DNA of 64,000 bases from Pempheris klunzingeri (lineage: Eukaryota > Chordata > Actinopteri > Acropomatiformes > Pempheridae): positions 7,516,721-7,580,720 of the forward strand of contig NC_092027.1 in NCBI RefSeq assembly GCF_042242105.1. The letters are read 5' to 3'. The translations under genes were made by a program, and so were the position numbers. Below, in pieces: positions 52,371 to 64,000 of this stretch. Below the pieces are notes generated by a model. It made no database searches. It was not told the origin of the DNA and saw only the letters and a list, made by a program, of their open reading frames with translations. Position 1 is the stretch's first letter; every line of letters begins with the position of its first letter.

Positions 52371-55300
52371 CTACACAGTAGGCTGCAGTAGCTCCTGTAG
52401 CTGACACAAGGTGTCCTTCAGGGTGACAGCTAATGTCTCCGCGTGCGTCTCCTCGCAGCAGTTGAAGGCGGTGATGGAGAAGTGGACGTGGTCTGCCTGG
52501 GGGTTGTAGCAAATGGCGTAACCGTCAGGAACAAGGGGCCCGAAACACATCACGCTGTCTGTGTTCGCGGGCACCTAGAGGAGAGACAAAGAGAGGAAAA
52601 CAAGAGATGTGTCAAAAGAGAAAGAATTAGAGCTGCACAGTCATAATGCAGACACTAAGACCCTTCAGCTTATTATTATCTTATCTTTTTTTTGTGAATT
52701 GTTTTTACTTCCTTTTCTCCTTTGGTTTAATTCTCATTTTAGCAGTCTTGTCTGGTTTTACTTTATTTCATAAAGCACTTTGCAATATAGTTAAAAAAAG
52801 TGCTACATAAATAAAGTTTCTTACATTACCATTATTATCCAGATCTGTCGTTCGGGTAAAACAAGCTTCTGAAAATGTTACTTTGGGCTCCGTCTATTCA
52901 TGATGGGCATGTTTTGTTTGTTTTTTCTTTACCATTTTCTGACATTTCATTGAGCAAACAAATTGATTAACCGATAAAGTATTATGCATGTTAATCAATA
53001 ATACAAGTAAAAGACCTTGTAAACATAATTGACAATTAACCAAAATCACAATTCAGTGGTTCCTAAAATTGGATGAAAATTTGAGGAAAATCAGTGAGTC
53101 TTCAAAACAGTCACTACTTCTTCAGCACCTGGAAAAATGAGGATAACCACTTTGCTCATAGATTTTACTCCCCTCTGCTTTTGTCATTAAATGCCACATA
53201 GCATTGAAATCACCACCTCAAGGTTAAATCCTTTTAAATTCCATTATATTTTAGTAAAACCTATTTGGGTGTCCTTGATATAAAAACAGCTCCTGTCCCG
53301 ATTAATGTTTTCCACAATAGAAGTAATAAAAGTGCTGACTCGTGGTGTCAATATTGAGCGCACTGTGTGTAGAATAAGACAAACACTTTACTCAGTAGCT
53401 CGCTGCATCGTAAAGGGGTAATAATTAACTCACACTTTGAGTTATAAAACTGGGAAAATAGAATAAAAAACACATGTCATCATAAAAAATACTGATGATA
53501 CCAGGCTACTTGCTGGAAACTCCCAAATTAAGTAAATGTGCCACATTAAGACGCATCATGTGCTCAAAAACAGCTGGTAAACTGCTGATAGAAAAACCCC
53601 ACACTTATATTCATGCAAAAACAACATTTCCACTTCCTGTTCCCGCATGGCTGCCAAGATCTTCTCTAAAACGAATCTCCAACCCTCAAACACACACACA
53701 GACACACACCTGCCCCGTTCGGAGCTTCCAGTGTGTTGCCAGGCCGTAAGCCGTATCCATGAACACTTTGGGAATGCTCAGTCCTTCCTCGATGGCCTGC
53801 AGCTTGAGCCCCAGCAGGTGGCGGTCAGTGCCGTGTCCTTTAACTGCCTGAACAGAGCAGGAAAAAAAAAAGTGTTTATCAGGTACTAACAGATGAGAAT
53901 AGCTGCAGAAGTACTTGCACTTGTTACTGACCTGATCAGTCAGAGCTGCATAGGCATCGACAGCTTCTCTGAACAGCTGTAGCTTGGCTTCCCGCTGCAA
54001 CACAAACACACACTATGATTACAAACTAAAACAGATTTCTCCTCCCTGAAATCACCTGAAACCAAACACGCTGAAATGAATTCCGTGGCAGCATCATTTC
54101 TCACCGACACAGACGGATCATCAAAGGCGTGAATGAACTGGAGCGTCTGATTTGTGGGCGAGCGGACATATTCTGTCCTTCCGCCGCGAAACATCCTCAG
54201 GGAAACAATATCACAGGCAGCACAGACCTCATTGTGAACTCTAAAAGAAAAAACAAAACAAAAAGCAAATGCTGCTCATTTCAATTTTTAGTCTGAGCCT
54301 TACTGATTATTATCATTATTTATTAGTCAATTTTGTCTCCTACTGTTTCTTTGTATAACCTCTATTTTTTTCTATTTATTATTTCCTTGTTTTTGAGGGA
54401 ATCATTCTCCAAAATGGAAATATAGCTCCCATAATGCTAAACAGGAAGTATAATTTTAGCCTCATATTTTTTTTTGCCTATATTTGTTTACATTTTGGCA
54501 AACTGGCATCATTAAAGGTATGCCGAATTAGCCATTGGCAGTCCCTGTTTGCAATATACCAACGGATGTATAGACAACTACCACTGGATAACTTTAATAC
54601 TGAGGAGAAATTAGAAACGGTACATTTCTCAGGCAAGTTCTGGAGTTCCTATCGTGGGGTAGTTTAAGACGCACTAAATCTAAAAATATAAATGTTTTGA
54701 TGACATCACTGTCTCTGACCTGTAGTAGGCGAGCTGCAGGGCGACCTGGAAGAAGGAGTTCGGGCTCATTTTGTGCTGCTTGGGAAGGTCCTTGCCAAAC
54801 CTCTTGAAGTTGAACACGTTCACGTCAAGGTCATTGATCAGTCTGCAGGAAATTCAAAAAGTTATTTCTTAACAATTATAACTTATCCCGGGAAGACATA
54901 TATTATATTAATACAACTATATTATCATTCATTATCTGTTTATACAGCCTCCACTCATGGAGGAGTTCAAGTTGTTGACAAATACATTAACAAACATTTA
55001 TATCTGCTTAGAATTATAAACTGCTTATTAAAATGTTTACATACTGACCCTAATTCAAGGTATTGTGAGCTGGGGTCACGTCTGCCCAGCTCAAATCCAC
55101 AGTGTATAAAAGTAAAAGCTGTATAAAATAAAAAAGATAAAATAGATTTTGGCAGCTGAGTGGTTTAAAAGTGCTCTGAACTTATACAGTAGTGTATAAA
55201 AGCCTGTGGAAAAGGCCTGGACAACGATAATGACTTCTAAATGATTCAAAAAGTCAGTCAGGCCAGTGACAGCTTTGTGTTAAGGTTACGTTCACACAGA

Positions 55301-56325
55301 AGATAAATGTGTTTACACTCCTGTGGCTTTCCTTCATGCCACGTTCAGAAAGCAAACATCTAGCTTACACTGGGCAGCGAGGCCATTCTTCTCTTATCGT
55401 GACAAGTATTCTGCAGAGACATTCACGCTCAAACACTCCACCCTGTTCACCAAGCGTGACACTTACATATCGAGGTTCTGCTTGGCGTGCTCGATGTCCC
55501 TCTTAATGTCTCGGTCTATGTGAAAGTAAAGCTTCTTGGGCATCGGCAGAGGGACCAGCGGCGCCCTCTTTGGGTCTGGTTTCTCACTGCAGTCGAGGCA
55601 ACACAAATGATCATACAAAACAAACAGAAATACAGCCATTTCCACCATGTATTCTATTTCAATGATCCATTTTATATATATTTTTTAGATCTCCTCCTGT
55701 CTGCTGGAGCGTTGTAAATTTCACCGTCATGGGACAAATAAAGGAATATCTTGTTTAAGTTGAAGGTAGCGAGTATTTGGCTGTAGCAGTACAATATTCA
55801 AGCTAACAGACAATCTGACAGCATTTCCATGTGTCCACATCTTACTTTGGTCAGTTTGGGTTGGCTGGTGAAGAAAAAAAAAAAAATGAGGAACTGACTT
55901 CCAAGTGGAGAGAAGCCAAGAAAATCAAAAGAACGAGGGAAAAGCTGCACACTGATAAAATGATTGCACAGCAGGAATCATTTTTACCAAAAGATATCGT
56001 TGCTGTTCTATTTTCTGTTTAACTAAAAAAAAACAACATTGAATCCAACTAAAGCCGCGCGTTTTGAAGCATCTGTGGTCTTGTTTGAAAGGACAAAGTT
56101 CAAAGACAAGCAAATTCCAACATTTGGTGCTTGTTGGGTTACAAATTTGGGAAATTATTAAGACAAAAAATATGTAAAACACGAACGGATCGTGATAGGA
56201 GCACGTCTCTCCTCATCATCTCACCAGTAGTCCAGGATGTGATCCAGCAGCGTTGCTATGGGCGGACCCTCAGCTATGGCTTGTTCATACAGAAGACCCC
56301 ACGAGCCGTCCTCGCCCACCACAAA

Positions 56326-56361
<36 letters not shown>

Positions 56362-57278
56362 AGCCTTCTGTATCTGCTCTCTCCGCTCCTCTCATGTGAC
56401 CTTTACCTGTCATGCGTTAATATTCCTGCTGCTCACCTGCAGCGTTTTATCAAACCAGCGGTTGCCACTGTTGGAAAACGTCCCGCCTCCATGCAGAACC
56501 TGTGCTGCCTTACGACTGGCATACCTGTCAATCAAACAGCATATAAGAAACACTTCTTGACTATGTATCTTATGCTACTTTATACTTGACTACATTAAAC
56601 AGTGGTTTTACTCCACTATTTATTGGCCAGTTAAATTGTGTACTAGTTCATGTGACTCAAAAAATATATGTCAGTTATTCATGACAGATGTTCAAATCTT
56701 TGTGTAGGATTTAGTGGCGTCCAGTGGTGAGGTTGAAGATTACAACCGACTGAATCACCCTACCTACGGTAGCTGACGAGGATTCACACTCCCTTGACTG
56801 ATGATAAGAACGGTCCTCCGTTTGTCACAACACAAAACGCCACTACACTTTTTTCTTCTTCGTCTTCCAACCAATTTATTCCCGTTATCAAATTCATGCT
56901 GCCACTTCAATGTAACAATGCGAAACTCCCTGTTTGTCCGTTCTGGGCTACTGTACAAGCATGACGGCTCAACAAGGCGGACTCTGTGATAGAGGACCCG
57001 CTACCTATATAGGTATAAAGATCTCACACACAAGACACAGCGACTCTTAGTTTCAGGTGATTATACACGATCAATACTATATTCCATTTTTGCTGATTGA
57101 TTGTAAATCCTACACACTGAACCTTTAAATTCAAAGCTGCCAACAAGCCATTTAAAATGGAGGAAGTGAAAATTGTTCTGTGTTGCTTAAGACCAAATGT
57201 TGACAGACAGCATAATGGTATCTGAACACACACACAGAGGATTACCCAACACATTTAGCAAACACAGAAATACCTGAG

Positions 57279-57327
<49 letters not shown>

Positions 57328-60300
57328 ACTTCTCATCTGATATCCTCATGACCGGAGAATCCAGACACAAGGAGAAAAGTCCCGTCTCAATCAGCCGTAC
57401 TGACTCCTTATTTAGTTTATCTGAGTCACACAAACGAGAGAAGATGGAAAGAAACAAAAAGACAGACAGAAAAACACAAAAACAAAAATATTGAAACATT
57501 TCAAGATCAAATCTAGTGCTAGTTCTCACATATAATGTCTGTTTAGAGTGAGATAAATTCATCAAAAGATACTAACAGACATTTGTGGTGCTTGCATGTC
57601 TGCATTGGTTTTAGTCCTCTTTTTTTTCTTTCTTATTTTAGCCCTTTAATGAGAAATCACATACTCCTTATAACAATCCTGACCGAAGCATAGCACACAT
57701 TTCAGACTAACCTGGACTGATTCCCAGGTTTCAGCGTGGCATAAGAAAAACATTTTTAAACACTTAAACCTTGCTTTAAATTGGAGGCAATCAATCCATC
57801 ACAGTGATGAATAAGTCAGCTTTTCTCATTCATTCTGTGCAGAGAATCGTGGAAGAAAGTTGTGACATCCAACATCAGCGTCAGCATCAGAGTTGGTTAC
57901 TGAACCATCCTGCATCCTTTACGTGACGCGAAACTGAAACTCATTCTTACATTAAACATGTTTCTGTTTGGCAGGTTAACTGTCAAATATCATATCAGAC
58001 GAGGTCACAGCTCACTAAAAATATATTTTCACCATACACTGTGTATAAACTTAATGTAAAAAAAAAAAAAAAAAATGCTACAGTACACGTTGGTAAATGA
58101 TCACCTGTAATTACTTGCTTGGAATTAACGAGTCAAAACATGCAAATTATTCTGCTATACTTTACCAGTATATACACATTATGGTGGTGTATTTGACAGG
58201 TGTGTGTGCGGTGCTGTGATCCACCTCTCAGCAGGCGGTTGTAGGCCTGTCCCCAGGTGTGACGGTGCTCGCTGGTCAGGATGCCCATCGGCTCTTTGTC
58301 GGTCTTCCAGGACTGAGACCGGATCCTCAGCAGCTGGCCGTGGATCTGACTCTCCGTCATCCGAGAGCCGTCGCTGTTGTAAACATCCAACTGGAAGAAC
58401 TGGTAGGAGAACAATGACAAAAAAAGGCCATCTTTGTTACGGGTGTCCTCTACAGGTGATTCGTTTGGTTTGGTGTCACCTAAACAGCCTCCCACACAAT
58501 GCTGTGTTTAGGTTTTCTGTTTTTGGGTGGCGTGTGTTTACAGTGAGTACATTTCTGGAGATTTGTTTAAGCTCTGGAGGTTTTCCCTTTCACAAACACA
58601 GCCCACACAAACATTAGCAGGGCTGCTGCTGCCAACACAAACTGAATACTAAACTCAATACTGATCACAATAGGGTTTAGGCAACTATTGTGATAATCGA
58701 TTATTTTTTTATGTTGGTTTTTAAGCAAAAATTTAAGCAAAAAAAACCAATTCACTGGTTTTGACTTCTCAGATGTGAATATTTCCTGATTTTCTCATTC
58801 CAATGTAATAGTAACATGAATATTTTGGGTTTTGGACTGTTTTCTGATTTCATCGTTCATTTGGCGAAAACAATTGTCAGATAAATTGTTTGTTGCATTT
58901 TGGATTGAAAAAGGGATGTGTGGGCCTAAAACACAACCATTTGACGTTTACAAAAACATGCAACTTGAAAATCTGCAAAGCTTAAACCACACATTGTTTC
59001 ATTGTAACCTAGTGGTTAGAGCACATATTTGTCTATGAGGCTGATCTTAACTTGAAAGGACTGGGATCAGACCTCTCTGCCAAAACCTCTGATAACACAG
59101 CCAAAACTCTGCCCAATAAAAAAGCTCCCTGTGGGGTCATGTGACTTGCGGTTATGTCTGTGCGTCTATACTGGTTCAGGCCTTAATGAACCTAATAATG
59201 ATAAAAAAAACTTAGGTGTGACAGCACAAGTCTCAACGTGACCGCTGTGTCGTATAACCTGCAGTCCCAATAGGATGATAAATGACAGCAAGTCAACAAA
59301 AAGAGAAAATATGAATCCGACAGCAGCATGTGTTGTCGGCACGTCCCACCTGGTAGTTCCTGACGACCGTGATGTGTGTTGGTGAGCGTCGGGAGCGGCC
59401 GTGGTGGGCGATGTAGTCGTGTTTGGGACCGGGGATCCTGCAGGAGGAGAAGAGGAGCGGGTAGAGCTCCATGCAGAGAGGCTTCCCTCGCATGTACTCG
59501 ACCGGCAGCTGGCCGCTGACGGGGACGGACAGAAGCAGACACAAACTTAACATCTATCAGCCGCCCTGCATGACACTTGTTTTAAAGTATGAGAGGAGGT
59601 TTTCCACTGTTCTGCTTACTTCAATAAGGCTGGATTTAAAACAGGATCTTTATCTCTCGCTGCTCCACTGAGTGCATTTACTCAGAGACTGAAGTGCAAT
59701 TTTGAGGTACTTTATTGAAGTATTTCCATTTTCTGCCACTTCATTCTTCTACCCCACTACAATTTAGAGGCGAATATTACTAACTTAGTGACTTCAGTGA
59801 CTTCTGTGCAGACTCAGATTAATTATACAAAACATAATCTGCTAATAAATGTATTATTCTAAATTCAACTGGTCCCTTGCAGTATCTAAAGTAATTCCAC
59901 CTTGACCAGCTGTTAAACTGATGTACACATTAATGCGTCAGTAATTATAATTCAATAATGAAATATACATTTTTCTGAAATGGGCCATTCTGCTTAATGA
60001 GTACTTTTACTTTTAGTATTTTAAGTACATGTTGATGCTAAGACTTCAGTACTTCAGTACAGTAAAAGCAGGACTTTTACTTGTAGCAGCGTATTTCTAC
60101 ACTGTAGTATTGCTACTTTTACTCAGTAAAAAAACGTGATACACAGTTTTCACAGGGAAAAGTAAAAGTAGCCCTGTCAGAGTTCATTTAAAAATATTGC
60201 TGTAGATCATATTATTGAATTAATATTACTGAATATCTAAGCATTTAATATAGTAGTTGTTTGTACTCCTTTTTTCACTGTTTGATAGTTTAATCCATGA

Positions 60301-62966
60301 CTATGATTCATATCTTATAAAAACTCAATCTGCAGAGTAGCTTTTAAATAAATATTTATGTTATCTTCTGAGATTAAGCTGTGTTCATGTGGAGGGAGAG
60401 AGAGAGAGAGAGAGAGACCTCAGAGGTCTGGCTGTAAACAAAATGGAAAAAAACACGACCAAACTAGAAGAACTCAGCCAAATATTACTTCAGTTTAGCA
60501 GGCAGAGGACTGTGGTTCAAACTGTAATAAGCCTTCAGATAATAAATCAGATCATAAACATCCTGACGTGGTAAACTGCTGCAAAACAGACTGAAACAAA
60601 GACTTGAACAGTGGATACACGTCAGTCATGTGCTGCCGGCTGTGCACAGATGAAGTTACAAATAAATTTAGACTGAGATCAACTTCATATAGCAGAGAAA
60701 CACAGACTGATGCCAGCCGTGTTTAAGGTTACAGCACGAAAATAGAAGCTGGTGAAAGTGCCTGTAACAACAGATTTAAGGATCACTGCAGCAGTCGGAC
60801 AAAGGTCGACAACAGTTTATAGTTAATTACCGACTCTGATGATTGTAGCAGAGAATCATCCGCAGCTGGTTTAATTTGCTTATAAAGGAATTACTTTCTG
60901 TCTGTGCTGATTGTGTTAATCCCTTCAGGGAATTAACACAGAGAACGATGAATGCAGAGGTGATCTGAACACCAGTAAATCTGGGATTTATCGAGGTCAG
61001 CGTGAAGTAGAAATGTAACTGAGCACATTTACTCAAGGACTATATTCAAATACAGTTTTAGCTACTTGTACAACACTTGACTATTTTCATTTTATGGTAC
61101 TTTATACTACATCTACTGAAGAATTGTCCTTTTTGCTCCATATTTTGCAGATTAATTTTATACAAAACACACGATCACTAAAACATGATGCACGGTTCAG
61201 TGAAACAAACTTTCCCCTCTTATCAAGTGATTTTAGTCTGAAAGTGAGTGTTTTGTTTTGGCTTCAAAAGTAGAAAATGCCAGTGTAGCATCAATATTTC
61301 AACCCGTTTTTTATGCAAACTCACTTGTGTCAAGAATTTTCTAAAGATAAGTTGATTTAAATCGAAAACTAGTCCGAATGTTCTCACTGCACTGTAAAAT
61401 AAAGCTTTCAGGACCCAGTTTTACACAGAAATGTCTTTATAAGATCATGTTTTTTGCTGATTAAACAATCTTTATAGTATTTCTTTAAGTCCATTTTGCT
61501 GATAATACATCTGCACTATCACTTAAGTAGATTTATAAAGGCAGGACTTTAACTCGTAAGGTAAACTTATGTACCCTGAAGTATCTGAATACTTCTACCG
61601 CTACGTTTACATCAAAATTTAAATCGCACTACAGTAATGTGAAGGATAATGTCACCGTCAATAATCGTCATTTTTATTTGGCTCCAGCTCAGTTTAACTT
61701 ACGTGTTGATTTTGGCCTTGAAGTCCAGAACTGCTGCGATCAGTTTGGATGCAAATCTATGAGGAGACAAACATTTTCTTTTATTATGTAACACAGTTGA
61801 TTTTGTGCTCTTTCTTAAACATGAACAGGTGGAAACTCACTGTCCAACACAAACAGTTCATATTCAGTCAAATCTGCTAGAGGTGTCAGATTAACCTTTA
61901 GAGATCATTAATGCATAACACGGAGAGGATAACTTGAAAGAACCTCAGAAAAACAACTTCATTTTAAGCTTGACAATGATGAATATTTCTCATTTTATTT
62001 AATTATTTTTTCCAAACTTAAAGGCTGCAGCGTTTCCTCGGCTCGGGGAGGAGCAGGTAATCGGGTTACAAGGTCTTAGTGACAACAACGATTTACAAAA
62101 TCAACAGGTGTGTCGGTCCAGATCGCGTTTAAAGGTCAACATCCAGGCAGAGAGTCCTCACTGGAAACATTATGACACAAAACAAACACATTGAATACAT
62201 CTGCTTGGACTGTACTGCTGTGTGTTACACTGTCTGCTCAAACTGTGATGGGATTTTATTGACTAATTCATTTAATTGATTATGAAAACCTTCAACATTA
62301 TTCTCTCTCTGCAGCTTATCTAAAGAGTAAAGCACATTTTAAAATATCTACTATGATGACAGGGTTTGGACATCAACGTCCAGTAACGTCTAATACTGGA
62401 AGTTCATCTCTTTAAAAACTGTCATCGGCTCACAAATGACCTGCGCTCGTCGTTCCTCTCAGTACAATAAATCTTCATTTGATTTTTAAACCCAAAACTA
62501 CTTTAGAAACAACCTGGTGCCTTCTCCACCACTCGTTTAGTAATGAAAGACACACAGTGACCCTAGTGTTACTTAGTTACTATGAATCATTTATAAAAAA
62601 ATACATAATTAGTCTATAAATTCTGAAGATAATATTCATACCCTGATGTCATACAGCTTTTCGAACGATTTAAGAAAGTAAATGTCTTATGTTTTGTAGC
62701 TGTGAGATAATTCAAGGAGAAGTCGTCACATTTTCCTGCAGAAACAAAATACATTTAGGAAATTTTCACTGCAGTTAAAGTCAGTCTGTTGTCCAGGAAA
62801 CCAGACAAAATAAGTATAATACATAATCAGCTACATTTGTCTGATCAAGACCAGAACAGCTAAATGGTTCACTAATCAATATATGAGGGCAGCTTACAGT
62901 AACTGAAGGTATCTAAAGCATCACTCTGAAAGTATTGATTTACATAGTTCATCAGAGGTGTACGAT

Positions 62967-63029
<63 letters not shown>

Positions 63030-64000
63030 CTGACTCACATTAGCTGGCTCCTCCAGTCATTAAAATCTCTCCTGGGCAGAGAGATGGCCGGGCTTGAGTG
63101 CACCGGCAGCGGCTGTCTGCTCTCCAGATACGCCCACTGCACCCACCAGGGTGAGATCTGCAGGGGACATTTCAAAAGACAAACAAATGTTTTCTGTTGT
63201 TTGGATTTATTGTTGGATGGATTGAAGTTATTTATCTCGTAGACCCACGCGAGCAGGATTCATTCATTCACTGTTAACATTTATTATCTATATTAAGGAA
63301 TTTTTTAGGCCCATTTATTTGTTTATTAGTTGGCAAAATATCTCAATAACCCGTTAAAAAGTTCGTGTTGCAAAATATTTATTTTTTTCATTCTAAATTT
63401 CATAAATCATCCACAAGTTATTGTTGCTGTGAACAAAACTGATTTGATCTTTTGCTTGCTAGCATCTGTGTTCGATATTTTGTGCTTTTATTGTGTTACA
63501 TAAACCATCATACTTATAATAAATCTCTTAAAACATGTTAAGTGGTAAACTAACTACTAAAAAAAGGTGTCCACATTCTCAGTCTGTGTACTTTTACTTT
63601 TTTTTAAACTTATGATCTTTTGTAGACTAATCGGTACAACAAGATACATTTAAATGTAATTTTCTGTCATTTGGTTGTAAAAGACGTGAAGAGCAGTTGG
63701 TGTTTTGTTTGTTTGGAGGGTTTCAGACATCACTTCTTTAGCCTGATATATCAATATATGTATATATACATATGTATAGATAAAACAGTGCTGTTACACC
63801 CACCCAGGAGTACTTCAAACACACCACAGCAGCTCTGTCTGCACCTTAAAAAGCACCCACATCCATCTCTGCTCTAACATCTGTCCTGTTTCCACAGTGA
63901 CTCAGCGGACACAGACCCAGTTCTTGGTGTGTCTGGCTCTCCTCTCCAGCCCCTCCTGCAGCTTCGCACCGAGGCCGCCCGGCCGGCCGAACTCCTGCAC
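52371..64000 (-). CDS. Carnitine O-acetyltransferase-like protein with altered active site; 5' end missing
   Basis: Fourteen exons read leftwards: 64000-63917 (cut by window), 63157-63039, 61756-61703, 59515-59350, 58399-58225, 57420-57330, 56524-56437, 56325-56225, 55586-55467, 54842-54720, 54240-54105, 53994-53932, 53847-53710, 52574-52371. They join in one frame for 553 residues with no internal stop and align end to end with CrAT from its residue ~75. Clear blocks include LCMELYPLL, THITVV, LHGGG, PLVPLPMPKKL, FGKDLPK, ALQLAYY, DRHLLGLKLQAIE, FGPLVPDGY and CYNP. CrAT moves acetyl groups between CoA and carnitine. Here the catalytic His343 is Gln (LYEQAIAEGPP), Tyr452 is Cys, and Ser552-Thr-Ser554 is Arg-Thr-Gly. 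Lys419, Lys423, Glu347, Thr465, Arg518 and Met564 are kept (human/mouse numbering from memory). There is no C-terminal AKL signal. It is probably a non-catalytic paralogue of the crat genes. Confidence 0.9.
56328..56358. repeat. (CA)n tract forming the acceptor region of a CrAT-like exon
   Basis: On the gene strand this is (TG)n running directly into tag|TTTGTG at 56325, in the place of the usual polypyrimidine tract. Confidence 0.85.
56690..57127. repeat. MITE-like teleost repeat in a CrAT-like intron
   Basis: The left 'tgtgtaggatttagtggcgtc' and the right 'aaatcctacacactgaacctt' are inverted copies of each other's ends. The inside is non-coding. I recognise it as a frequent fish element. 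Confidence 0.7.
57282..57324. repeat. (TG)n microsatellite next to a CrAT-like exon donor
   Basis: A TG run of about 43 bases starting six bases inside the intron after the exon ending at 57330. Confidence 0.9.
58668..58890. repeat. Degraded copy of the gctgcaacta / cgattatt element
   Basis: 'gcaactattgtgataatcgattatt' resembles the end of the element at 18951-19529. The remainder is diverged. Confidence 0.4.
58998..59140. repeat. tRNA-derived SINE remnant
   Basis: 'cctagtggttagagcac' resembles a tRNA A box and 'actgggatcagacct' a decayed B box about 60 bases later, in the order seen in teleost tRNA-derived SINEs. Both ends are uncertain. Confidence 0.55.
59620..60170. repeat. Teleost 'acttttactcagta' dispersed repeat
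   Basis: Dense 'agtgcatttactcagag', 'tacttttactttta', 'gctacttttactcagtaaa' text. The same family occurs at about 56565-56660, 61010-61160, 61480-61620 and 38730-38880. Non-coding. Confidence 0.55.
60396..60418. repeat. (GA)n microsatellite
   Basis: A short GA run inside an intron of the CrAT-like gene. Confidence 0.8.
62969..63023. repeat. (TG)n microsatellite next to a CrAT-like exon donor
   Basis: The longest dinucleotide run of the window (about 55 bases), starting some 15 bases inside the intron after the exon ending at 63039. Confidence 0.9.

Noticed and set aside
56131-56589. 152-residue plus-strand open frame
   Set aside because: It is antisense to two CrAT-like exons and runs through a CA repeat.
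52371-64000. CrAT-like gene as a plain pseudogene
   Set aside because: All fourteen exons keep frame and GT-AG borders and structural blocks are well conserved; loss is confined to catalytic positions.

Overview
This is vertebrate nuclear DNA, almost certainly from a spiny-rayed (percomorph-type) teleost. Genes have several short exons with GT-AG introns, AATAAA polyadenylation signals are common, CA/TG microsatellites abound, and there are many short non-coding foldback elements of kinds I recognise from teleost genomes. I cannot name the species. No retroviral or other capsid-bearing element was seen.

Layout. Positions 1-14,300 hold a tandem, same-strand array of five Ly-6/uPAR-fold genes for small GPI-anchored surface proteins (the first only as its last exon). 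The four complete ones have the same exon plan: a 52-nt signal-peptide exon, a 111-nt exon and a 215-245-nt last exon. At 17.6-22.2 kb is clic1 (+). At 26.4-28.9 kb is a sixth Ly-6 gene on the opposite strand. At 33.0-39.3 kb is ddah2 (+), followed tail to tail by rps5 (-, 40.1-43.1 kb). Two rps5 introns each carry a copy of the same box H/ACA snoRNA. ppt2 (-) fills 46.1-50.7 kb. From 52.4 kb to the right edge (-) lies a carnitine acetyltransferase (CrAT)-like gene whose 5' end is outside the window.

The combination of a Ly-6 cluster with clic1, ddah2 and ppt2 matches genes linked in the human MHC class III region (LY6G5/LY6G6 genes, DDAH2, CLIC1, PPT2). This is conserved linkage rather than a shared pathway. 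The products act in different places: cell surface (Ly-6), cytosol or membrane redox (clic1), nitric-oxide or innate signalling (ddah2), ribosome and snoRNP (rps5 and its snoRNAs), lysosome (ppt2).

The most notable result is that two genes keep full open frames but have lost catalytic residues. The CrAT-like gene has Gln at the catalytic His position, Arg-Thr-Gly in place of the Ser-Thr-Ser motif and Cys in place of a carnitine-contact Tyr, while the CoA lysines and some carnitine contacts are kept. The ddah2 gene has Arg where the DDAH catalytic His should be. The paired snoRNAs, with a compensatory base change in one stem, are the clearest non-coding result. Family assignments, residue numbers and human comparisons come from memory of the families; no search was run.
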